Assembly (NCBI RefSeq): GCF_003259615.1
Contig: NZ_QLLR01000022.1
Location: forward strand, 38,601-102,600
Source of the DNA: Pedobacter cryoconitis
GTDB lineage: Bacteria > Bacteroidota > Bacteroidia > Sphingobacteriales > Sphingobacteriaceae
Length of the DNA: 64,000 bases
Direction: 5' to 3'
The notes under the pieces are model-generated. The model searched no databases, was not told the DNA's origin, and worked only from the letters and a program-made list of their open reading frames with translations. Numbering within the stretch: position 1 is the first letter of the stretch; every line of letters begins with the position of its first letter. The translations under genes were made by a program, and so were the position numbers. This document shows, one piece after another, positions 25,821 through 34,400 of this stretch.

Positions 25821-28800
25821 AAAAATATATATTGTTTTTAACCCTTTTCTTTTTGCCTGCCCATTCCTGGTTGATGGCGCAAGAGAAAACATGGCCTGCT
25901 TTTACTTTTGAACAAATAGATAAAAAGGTGAGGCAATGGATGAAGCAGGGGAATATCCCCGGCATGAGCCTGGTTGTTATCAATGGAAACAAGCAGTTTA
26001 TCAAAAGCTATGGCTATGCAGATCTTCAGCAGCAGCTTCCTGTCAGTTCCAATACCTTATTTGAGCTGGGGTCGTGCAGTAAGGCTTTTACTGCGTTAGC
26101 GGCTGCAAGGCTCATAGAAGAAGGGAAACTGAAACCTGACAGCAGCGTGCAATATTACCTGCCTTGGTGGAATGTGACCTATAAATATAAAAAAGCAACG
26201 ATAACTGTAAGGCAGTTATTACATCATACCAGTGGTATTCCATGGAATACCATTTCAAAAATCCCGCAAACAGACGGCAGAAATGCGCTGGAACAAACAG
26301 TGCAGGAGCTGAAAAATCAGGAACTTAGTGAGCTGCCTGGCAAAAAATATGAATATGCTACCATTAACTATGATGTGGTCGCACTTATCATACAGCAACT
26401 GACAAAACAATCATTTGAAACTTATTTACAGCAACAGGTTATTAATCCGCTGGGATTAAAACACACCACTGTAGGCTTGCAGCCTGGTAAAACAATAACA
26501 GCGACAGGGTATAAAAATGGTTTCTTTAAACCCAGACCATATACTTCACCTTTATTTCGTGGTAACAATGCGGCAGGTTATGTCATTTCAAATGCCGTGG
26601 ATGTAGCCGAATGGGTAAAGCTGCAAATGGGTTTGACTACCAATTCTTTACTCGATCATGCAGCAGCCCTGACACACGAGCGTGATGAAACAGTTCCGTT
26701 ACATGCTATGTCGGCCTATGCCATGGGGTGGCATGTGTCACTGAACGGAAACAGGGAGATCTTTCACGATGGGTTAAATCCAAACTTTACCTCTTACATC
26801 ACTTTCAAACAAAGCAATAAAACAGCTGTGGCCGTATTGGCCAATTCCAACAGTAGTTTAACTGCTATTATAGGTGACAGGGTAATGCGTATGCTAAATG
26901 CGGAAGAAATGCCCAAAGAATTTGATACTGGTGACGGGCTGGATAAAGGGTTTTCCATTTTTACCATAGCCATAAGTATTTACCTGGTGGCTGTGTTTAC
27001 ATTTCTGCTTATTATCATAACAGCCATAATTAAAGGAAAAAGAACTTATACTGGCTTCTCCATAAGAACAGTGCAACAACTGGCTTTACTGCTGCTGGTT
27101 TTTTGTCCTTTTCTGGCGGGTATTTATCTGCTGCCCCAGGCCATCACTGGTTTTAACTGGAGTGCCTTGCTGGTGTGGTCGCCAATTAGCCTGCCAGTAG
27201 CGCTTGCCCTGGTTATTGCTGCTATGGTTGCCAGTTACATCGTATATCTTGTAGGTTTGCTTTTTCCGGAAAAAAACAACCTGAAACGCCTTGCCCCAAG
27301 GCTTTTCCTCCTCTCTATTTTATCTGGTCTGGCTAATATGGCCATTATTATAATCATTACATCTTCACTCGATAGCAAGGTGGAACTGAAATATCTCATC
27401 TTTTATTATTTATTAACTATAGGCCTGTATTTGTTTGGAAGAAGGTTCGTACAAACAAACCTCATCCGTTTTTCAAGAGACTTAACAAATGATCTGCGTA
27501 TAAAATTGATAGATAAAATGTTCTCTACTTCTTATCAGAAATTTGAAAAGATTGACCGTGGCCGTGTATATACTGCTCTTAATGACGATCTGAATACCAT
27601 CGGTGAATCCACCAATGTATTTATGACGCTGGTTTCCAGTTCTATTACTGCTATAGGCGCTTTTGTATACCTGGCAACTATTGCATTCTGGTCAGCCATG
27701 CTGACCATTATCTTGCTAAGTATTATCATGTTGCTCTATTATTCAGTGAGCAGGAAAATGAACTCAAATTTTGAGCAGGCACGCGACGCGCGTAATGTGT
27801 TTATACGCCTTACCAATGGTATGATAGATGGCTTTAAGGAGATCAGCCTGCACAGGAATAAAAAACGGCAATATAAAGACGATGTAGCCGAATGTGCAAT
27901 AGAATTCAAAGAAAAAGTGGCGGTGGCCAGTATCCGTTTTGTAGACGTTAACCTTGTAGGAGAATCTGTACTTATTGTTTCCCTTGGTGTGGTTGTCTTT
28001 GCTTTTCCACGGCTTTTTCCTGGTATACCATCTTATACAATTATGAACTTTGTGATCATCCTGCTTTACCTGATAGCACCTGTAAATGGGATATTAAATT
28101 CAGTACCTGCAGTAATGCAGCTGCGCATAGCATGGAACAGGATCACACAATTTTCAAAGGAAATCCCCGCTAATCTCAATCTTGCAGAAACACCTTTGCT
28201 GGTACCGGTAGTAAGAAGCATTAAAGCTAAGGGGCTAAAATTCAAGTATAAAAATGAAGCAGGCACCTTTACCGTTGGCCCTGTTAACCTGGAAGCTGAA
28301 TCTGGTGAAATACTCTTTATCATAGGCGGTAATGGCAGTGGTAAAACAACGCTGGCAAAAATGCTTACTGGTTTGTATGAGGCCGATGAAGGTATTTTGA
28401 TGATTAACGATGAAGTCGTATTGCCTGCAGTAATCGGTGAATATTTTTCAGCGGTATTTAGTCCGGTCCATCTTTTTGAAAAATTATACAACATTGATAC
28501 TATAGTCAAGTCGGATGAAATTGATCGTTACCTGACCTTATTGGATCTTTATGATAAAGTAAGTATCAGCGATAACAGGTACAGTACTATAGCACTTTCT
28601 GGTGGACAGCGTAAAAGGCTTGCGCTGCTGCAATGCTACCTGGAAGATTCACCTGTTTATTTATTCGATGAGTGGGCCGCAGATCAGGACCCGGATTATC
28701 GTTATTTCTTCTACCGCACGCTGCTGCCGGAAATGAAGAAAAAAGGGAAAATCGTGATCGCCATTACACACGATGATCATTATTTTGATGTAGCTGATAA

Positions 28801-28876
28801 AGTCATGAAAATGAATCAGGGTCAGCTGGAAAATTATATCGTTAAGCCGGCTAAATATTTAAACAACTTGAGCTAA
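25817..28876 (+). CDS. S12 peptidase fused to cyclic-peptide ABC exporter (ClbP/ZmaM-like)
   Basis: 1019 residues. A signal peptide or first helix (ending in WLMAQEK) is followed by an S12 peptidase domain (about 25-365): SxxK as SCSK in ELGSCSKAF, YAT in place of YxN (YEYATINYD), and HDG (IFHDGLNPNF). Then three transmembrane helices (about 378-475), as in ClbP, and next an SyrD-type half ABC transporter: membrane domain (about 490-770) and nucleotide-binding domain with Walker A GGNGSGKTT (837-845), signature LSGGQRKRL, Walker B VYLFDEWAADQDP and switch His in AITHDD. Known: ClbP, XcnG and ZmaM remove an N-acyl-D-Asn leader from NRPS prodrugs in the periplasm, and ZmaM is also fused to an ABC half-transporter. 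Inference: export coupled to prodrug activation. The Asn-loading start module would lie left of the window. Confidence 0.88.
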   Translation: MKKYILFLTLFFLPAHSWLMAQEKTWPAFTFEQIDKKVRQWMKQGNIPGMSLVVINGNKQFIKSYGYADLQQQLPVSSNTLFELGSCSKAFTALAAARLIEEGKLKPDSSVQYYLPWWNVTYKYKKATITVRQLLHHTSGIPWNTISKIPQTDGRNALEQTVQELKNQELSELPGKKYEYATINYDVVALIIQQLTKQSFETYLQQQVINPLGLKHTTVGLQPGKTITATGYKNGFFKPRPYTSPLFRGNNAAGYVISNAVDVAEWVKLQMGLTTNSLLDHAAALTHERDETVPLHAMSAYAMGWHVSLNGNREIFHDGLNPNFTSYITFKQSNKTAVAVLANSNSSLTAIIGDRVMRMLNAEEMPKEFDTGDGLDKGFSIFTIAISIYLVAVFTFLLIIITAIIKGKRTYTGFSIRTVQQLALLLLVFCPFLAGIYLLPQAITGFNWSALLVWSPISLPVALALVIAAMVASYIVYLVGLLFPEKNNLKRLAPRLFLLSILSGLANMAIIIIITSSLDSKVELKYLIFYYLLTIGLYLFGRRFVQTNLIRFSRDLTNDLRIKLIDKMFSTSYQKFEKIDRGRVYTALNDDLNTIGESTNVFMTLVSSSITAIGAFVYLATIAFWSAMLTIILLSIIMLLYYSVSRKMNSNFEQARDARNVFIRLTNGMIDGFKEISLHRNKKRQYKDDVAECAIEFKEKVAVASIRFVDVNLVGESVLIVSLGVVVFAFPRLFPGIPSYTIMNFVIILLYLIAPVNGILNSVPAVMQLRIAWNRITQFSKEIPANLNLAETPLLVPVVRSIKAKGLKFKYKNEAGTFTVGPVNLEAESGEILFIIGGNGSGKTTLAKMLTGLYEADEGILMINDEVVLPAVIGEYFSAVFSPVHLFEKLYNIDTIVKSDEIDRYLTLLDLYDKVSISDNRYSTIALSGGQRKRLALLQCYLEDSPVYLFDEWAADQDPDYRYFFYRTLLPEMKKKGKIVIAITHDDHYFDVADKVMKMNQGQLENYIVKPAKYLNNLS

Positions 28877-28887
28877 CCAATAAAGTC

Positions 28888-30291
28888 ATGAGTAAATTTA
28901 CAGAATTTCATTTGTCAGAAAATGCCCGGATGCTATCTTCGACAATCCCTGGCGAAAAATCCAAAGTATTACTGGATTTTCAGCGTGCCCATGAAGGGAG
29001 CATTGTTTCTTATCCCATTGAAATGCCTATTGCTATTTCGCATGCAAAAGGCGCTATCATAGAAGATGTTGATGGGAACAGGTTTATCGATTTTTTCAGT
29101 GGTGCTGGTGTACTCAACGTAGGGCACAGCAATCCATATGTACTGGAGTATGTAAAAGAACAACAAGAAAAACTAGTACATGCACTGGATTTTCCAACAG
29201 AGAACAGGATGCAGCTGGTAAAAAAAATACTGAAGCAGATACCCGCTGAAATACGCGATGAGTATAAAGTGAGCTTTTGCGGCCCTACCGGCTCAGATGC
29301 GGTAGAAGCAGCCATTAAACTAGCCAAACATTTCACAGGCCGGGGCGGGGTGTTTGCATTTCAAGGCTCCTATCACGGAATGACTTCCGGAGCCTTATCC
29401 GCAACCAGTAATGTGAAATTGCGATCACGTTTACATTCAATGGTTCCCGATATTACGTTTATTCCCTATAGCTACTGTTACCGATGCCCATTTGATAACA
29501 ACAAAAAATCCTGCACTTTTAATTGTGCAGATTATTTTGCCAGCTTGCTTGAAAACCCACATTCCGGTTATGATAAACCTGCTGCTATTATCCTGGAACC
29601 TATACAGGGAGAAGGAGGGTCTATTGTACCCAAAGATGGCTTCCTGGAAAGGATCGTAGAAATATCCCACAAACATGGCATTGTGGTTATTTTTGATGAA
29701 GTACAAAGCGGCTTTTTCAGAACGGGTGATTTTTGGGCCTTTCAGAAAGATAATGCGTTTCCTGATATTATCACTATGTCGAAAGGATTAGGGGGAATTG
29801 GTTTCCCGATCTCTGCTATTATATATAATAAAGCTATCGAATCATGGGGCCCGGGTGACCATATCGGAACTTTCAGAGGAAATCAGGTAAGTATTGCTGC
29901 GGGCAATGGCGCTTTTGATTTTATTGAAGAATACGGGGTCACTGATCATGTAAAGGACATGGGGGAATATTTGTTGACTAAACTTCATGCGCTCAGTGAA
30001 GTTTTTAGTGGCATTGGTGAAGTAAGAGGCCGGGGCCTGATGATTGGCATTGAGTATGTGACAGACCGTGTCTCCAAAACGCCTGACCCGGCTATTGTGA
30101 AAAAAATACGTGCCCAATGTGTTAAAAATGGTCTTTTATTCGAAATAGGCGGCCATTACAATAATGTTATCCGTTTTCTCCCCTCATTAATTATTAACCG
30201 CACGATTATAGACAATGCGATGGCCATTTTTGAAATGGCCAATACTGAAGTACTTGCTGAATCAACTTTACCTGAAATTAACCCGAACTAA
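28888..30291 (+). CDS. Class III aminotransferase, diaminobutyrate--2-oxoglutarate transaminase type
   Basis: 467 residues, normal for the Dat/EctB/PvdH group. PLP site: Lys299 in MSKGLGG, with the cofactor Asp in FDEVQSGFF and the GPTGSDAVEAA phosphate-binding segment. The Cys-rich insert YCYRCPFDNNKKSC is characteristic of diaminobutyrate aminotransferases as I recall them. Reaction: aspartate-4-semialdehyde + Glu gives L-2,4-diaminobutyrate + 2-oxoglutarate. Inference: Dab is a building block of the peptide, or feeds another in-operon step. No ectoine synthase genes are near, so compatible-solute synthesis is unlikely. Gap to the exporter gene is 11 bp. Confidence 0.88.
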   Translation: MSKFTEFHLSENARMLSSTIPGEKSKVLLDFQRAHEGSIVSYPIEMPIAISHAKGAIIEDVDGNRFIDFFSGAGVLNVGHSNPYVLEYVKEQQEKLVHALDFPTENRMQLVKKILKQIPAEIRDEYKVSFCGPTGSDAVEAAIKLAKHFTGRGGVFAFQGSYHGMTSGALSATSNVKLRSRLHSMVPDITFIPYSYCYRCPFDNNKKSCTFNCADYFASLLENPHSGYDKPAAIILEPIQGEGGSIVPKDGFLERIVEISHKHGIVVIFDEVQSGFFRTGDFWAFQKDNAFPDIITMSKGLGGIGFPISAIIYNKAIESWGPGDHIGTFRGNQVSIAAGNGAFDFIEEYGVTDHVKDMGEYLLTKLHALSEVFSGIGEVRGRGLMIGIEYVTDRVSKTPDPAIVKKIRAQCVKNGLLFEIGGHYNNVIRFLPSLIINRTIIDNAMAIFEMANTEVLAESTLPEINPN

Positions 30292-30292
30292 T

Positions 30293-31438
30293 ATGCCTGC
30301 TATAGATTTGATTAAAGTTCTCGACCTGCTGACAAGGTACGGGAAACAAGGGATTCGTATCTCGCTTTCAGCTAACGAATTGCTAATAAAATATCCAAAA
30401 AACAATCCGGTAACTGATGAAATTATTGAAGAACTCAAAGCAAACAAAGAACATTTGCTTGAATATTTCAGATATTATGATAGTGAGTTCAGGTTTATGG
30501 ACGATGCCGTACAGCCGCCGGAATCCTTTGCAGGATTGTCCGGACTTAAAGAGCCTGAGAAAGTACTGAACAGTCATCTTTTGTTGCTGAACCAGCCGAA
30601 AAAAGAAGTGCCAGTTTTTATGTTGCCCGGCTCGGGAGGTAAAAGCGGAGCCTATCAGGAGCTCGCCAATTGTTTGAATGACCAGTATAGCATATACGGT
30701 CTGGAAATGATGGGAACACAGAAGGGCGAAACACCGCTGAAAAGTGTGCCTGAAATTGCTTCATTGAATATACAATGGATCAAGAGCTTACAGCCACAAG
30801 GACCGTATCGTTTTATAGCACATTCTTTCAGTGCATATGTGGTGTTTGAAATGACTCAGCAGCTGGAACGCGAGGGGGACGCTATTGAGTTTATTGTCGT
30901 GCTGGATCAGCAGATAAAAGCACTTTCAGGTTTATGCGATGCACCTGATGAAGTAAATGATGTTGACGTTGTGATGGGACTGGCCAGTGATTATTTCGCC
31001 AGCTTTAAAATCCTGAGCCCGCCTTATCCCGATTGGGCCAATCATTTAAAAGCACAACTGGAAACCATACCACTTCACCGGATGATGTCATTTATTTCCG
31101 AAACTATTATTGAACATCTGCCGCATACCGCAAAAATAGTAGAGTACGTGGCCAGGCTCGTAAATATCAGGGTATATAATGACACTATGGAGTATTACCC
31201 TAAAGGAACTATCAATACAGCGGTTATTGTATTTAAGGCTATGGATAATGAAGAGAAAAATCCCGATGAATTTCTTGGATGGGACCTGTTTTCTCCTACA
31301 GTGGAAGTGTACGAGGTGCCAGGTACTCATCATAATTTAGTAGATGGCGATAACGCTGTTGAAATCGGCCGTATATTAAAAACACGTATTGATCTGGCTG
31401 AAAATGCCATTTTATCAACCAATCAGACTAAGGCTTAA
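30293..31438 (+). CDS. Free-standing thioesterase with TubC-like N-terminal docking domain
   Basis: 381 residues from the ATG at 30293, one base after the preceding stop; an upstream in-frame start would overlap the aminotransferase by 77 bp. Residues about 1-60 resemble the TubC N-terminal docking domain seen on NRPS 4 (GIRISLSANELLIKYP hairpin, then a helix). Residues about 95-375 form an alpha/beta-hydrolase thioesterase. The nucleophile elbow is AHSFS around Ser178, with both flanking Gly of GxSxG replaced, and the terminal His lies in GTHHNLVDGD. Family role: release, by hydrolysis or cyclisation, of the finished peptide. Since the last visible NRPS module lacks a thioesterase domain and ends in an acidic tail, this docked thioesterase is the likely chain-release enzyme. 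Confidence 0.85.
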   Translation: MPAIDLIKVLDLLTRYGKQGIRISLSANELLIKYPKNNPVTDEIIEELKANKEHLLEYFRYYDSEFRFMDDAVQPPESFAGLSGLKEPEKVLNSHLLLLNQPKKEVPVFMLPGSGGKSGAYQELANCLNDQYSIYGLEMMGTQKGETPLKSVPEIASLNIQWIKSLQPQGPYRFIAHSFSAYVVFEMTQQLEREGDAIEFIVVLDQQIKALSGLCDAPDEVNDVDVVMGLASDYFASFKILSPPYPDWANHLKAQLETIPLHRMMSFISETIIEHLPHTAKIVEYVARLVNIRVYNDTMEYYPKGTINTAVIVFKAMDNEEKNPDEFLGWDLFSPTVEVYEVPGTHHNLVDGDNAVEIGRILKTRIDLAENAILSTNQTKA

Positions 31439-31449
31439 TTTTATTGAGT

Positions 31450-34400
31450 ATGCACAGTTTTCCTCCAGAGATTTTACGGTTTTTATCCGGTAAAAAGAGT
31501 TTACAACAGCAGTTGAACAAAGTTCAACAACGTCAAAACGACTCTTTAAGCAGCACAGAAGAGCAAATAGATGCGTATCAAAAAACAGTAGCGTCATTAC
31601 CCTTGATTGCAGGTCAGTTTGTGAAACCATTGTCAAAGAAACTATCGGCCAGCGCTGAGGTCCTGCAGGAAGTCCATGAACTGTTGAATACGCTGGCGCA
31701 GCAAAATACACAGTTATTGCAAAGCCGGGATCTTTTGCAAACAAGCTATAATATAATCCGGGACCAGGTACATAAAACAAGAAGGTTGCTGGTGCTGGTA
31801 GAAAATGATTTGCCTGGTGTGGACCATTTACTTTATGGCCGTGTGCCCCGTGTATATGCGCTTTGCAACTGGCTGGTTCAGCATACTAATGCAAAGCTGG
31901 ACCCTGTTAACCTGGTCACATTAATGCACATGTGCCAGCAAACTTCAGGCCTGCATATCGCAGAGCTGAAAGCGGTAAGGAGTATGTTAAAGTTGGCACT
32001 GATTGATAATTTGCAGCAAATAGCAGTGCGTATGGCTGTCTCAGCAGTGGATCTATGGATGAAAAAGCCTGCCGGAACAGGAGCTGATACCGCAGATAAA
32101 ATTATGTTCAGAAATATTATCAGCAGCCTTCGCGTACTGGATACAATTGACTGGCATACGTTTATAGATCATGTAAACGTTATTGAACCTATCTTAAATG
32201 AAGATCCGGCAGGGGTATACCACCTGATGGATTTTTATACGCGTGAAAATTATCTTGCAGCAATAGGTGATATTGCTAAGCGGTCAAAGCTGCCGGAAAT
32301 GGAAATAGCAAAAAAAGTAAATGCTTTTTCCAGGCAAGCTTCACCCGAAACACCCGCGTCCCATGTCGGCTATTTTTTGATAGGAGAGGGCCGCTGGCAA
32401 CTCGAAGAAGCATTAGGCATATCTGGCCTTGGCAGGAAAAGTGCAAAACATACTTTTATAAAAACTTCGCTTACCGTTTATCTGGGAAGCATTTTAACGC
32501 TTACTTTGCTGCTGACTCTTCTTGTGGGTATACCTGTCTTTTACAGTCATTCAGGCGCATTTTTACTAACAATAACTGTTGGATTGCTGCTCATCGTAAT
32601 GGGTGGCGTAGCCAGGCTTTCTGCCGATACAGTAGCAGGAGCAACTGTAAAACCTTCCTTTTTGCCCCGGTTCGATTTTTCAGAAGGCATACCGGAAAAT
32701 TGTGCTGCTGTGGTGGTGGTGCCGACTATAATTACCAGCGAAGCTAGTATTGAAACGCTGATTTATGCGATTGAAGTTAGGTTTTTGGGCAACAGGGATG
32801 AGAATCTTCGTTTTGCCCTGTTAACTGATTTTGCTGATGCTGCCGCAGAAAGACTGCCAGCTGATACCTTGTTGCTCAACAAAGCAAAACTTTGTATTGA
32901 TTCACTCAATGCCAAGTATAGCCAGGATGGTAATACTTATTTTTATCTTTTCCACCGGCCCCGTCAATGGAATGCCCAGCAGGGTGTATGGATGGGCTGG
33001 GAGCGAAAAAGAGGTAAATTGATGGCACTTAACGCATTACTGCGGGGGCATGGTAAAGAATATTTTGAATATATATCTGAGCATACAGACCTTTTACAAA
33101 GTGTGAAGTATGTCATCACATTAGACTCTGATACGCAGCTGCCCAGAGATACTGCCTGGAAAATGATCGCCGTTATGGCACATCCGCTGAATGCACCTGT
33201 ATACAGCGAAGAAAAGAAAAGAGTCGTGGCTGGTTATGGTATGTTACAGCCCAGGATAGGCATGGATATTCGTGGAATGAGTGACTCTTATTACCAGCAT
33301 ATACATAGTGTTATGCCAGACATCGATCCTTACACTTATTCCGCACCTGATATTTACCAGGATCTTTTTGGTGAAGGATCATTTGTAGGGAAGGGTATTT
33401 ACGAAATTGATACCATCATCAAGGTTATACATCACGTTTTACCTGAGAACAGGATATTAAGCCATGATTTGCTTGAAGGCTGTTATGGTCGTTCTGGTTT
33501 GCTTAACGATGTAACCTTATATGAACGTTCGGTGAATTACTGGGCGGATGTAAAACGCCGCCACCGCTGGGTTAGAGGGGATTGGCAAATTGCATCCTGG
33601 GTCGGTTTAAATGTACCTGGAGCCAGTGGGAAAACCAGAGTACGTAATCCGCTATCAGCTTTATCACGCTGGAAAATACTGGACAACTTGCGGACCAGCC
33701 TGGTACCTGTTGCCCAGTTGGTTTTATTATTACTGGGATGGCTGGTGTTGCAATTACCGTTGTATTGGACAGTTATTGTTGTGTTGACGAATTTGTTTCC
33801 AGGTATTTTGATTTTGGGAAAAACAATAGTTGAAAAACCTGCACAGATACTCTCGCTGAAATATTGGAAACATTGTTTTAACGAAGCATCCGGGCGTTTT
33901 TTTATGGGTATATACAGTATTATTTGTTTGCCTTACGAAGCCTGGTATGCCTTTGATGCTATTGTATTGCGTACCGGATGGCGTGTATTGATCTCTCATA
34001 AAAAAATGCTCGAGTGGACTGCTTCCGATAGCCATCAAAAAGATGATGATGCAACTGTTGCCCATATATATTTACGGATGTGGGCAGCACCAGTAACAGG
34101 TGTGGTGGCAGGGTGTATTTTGTGGTTGCTGAATATAACCACCTGGTGGCATGCAATGCCATTACTGTTACTTTGGATAGCTTGTCCTGGTGTAGCCTGG
34201 TACATGAATTGTTTTCGCAAAACCAAGGATAGTAGCCTGAGCTCAGCACAGGAAGCATTTATCAGAAGAATTGCCCGCAAAACATCTGCTTATTTCGAAG
34301 AATATGTAAATGAAGAACATAACTGGCTGCCACCAGACCATTACCAGGAATATCCTCATCCAAAGCAGGCAGCTTATACATCGCCGACCAATATTGGACT

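Noticed and set aside
28888..30291. Ectoine biosynthesis (EctB) role for the aminotransferase
   Set aside because: No ectA or ectC homologue is nearby and the gene is embedded in the NRPS operon, so Dab supply for the peptide is more likely.
31444..31449. TTG start for the glucan-synthase-like gene
   Set aside because: An ATG follows two codons later and is preferred; the difference is two residues.
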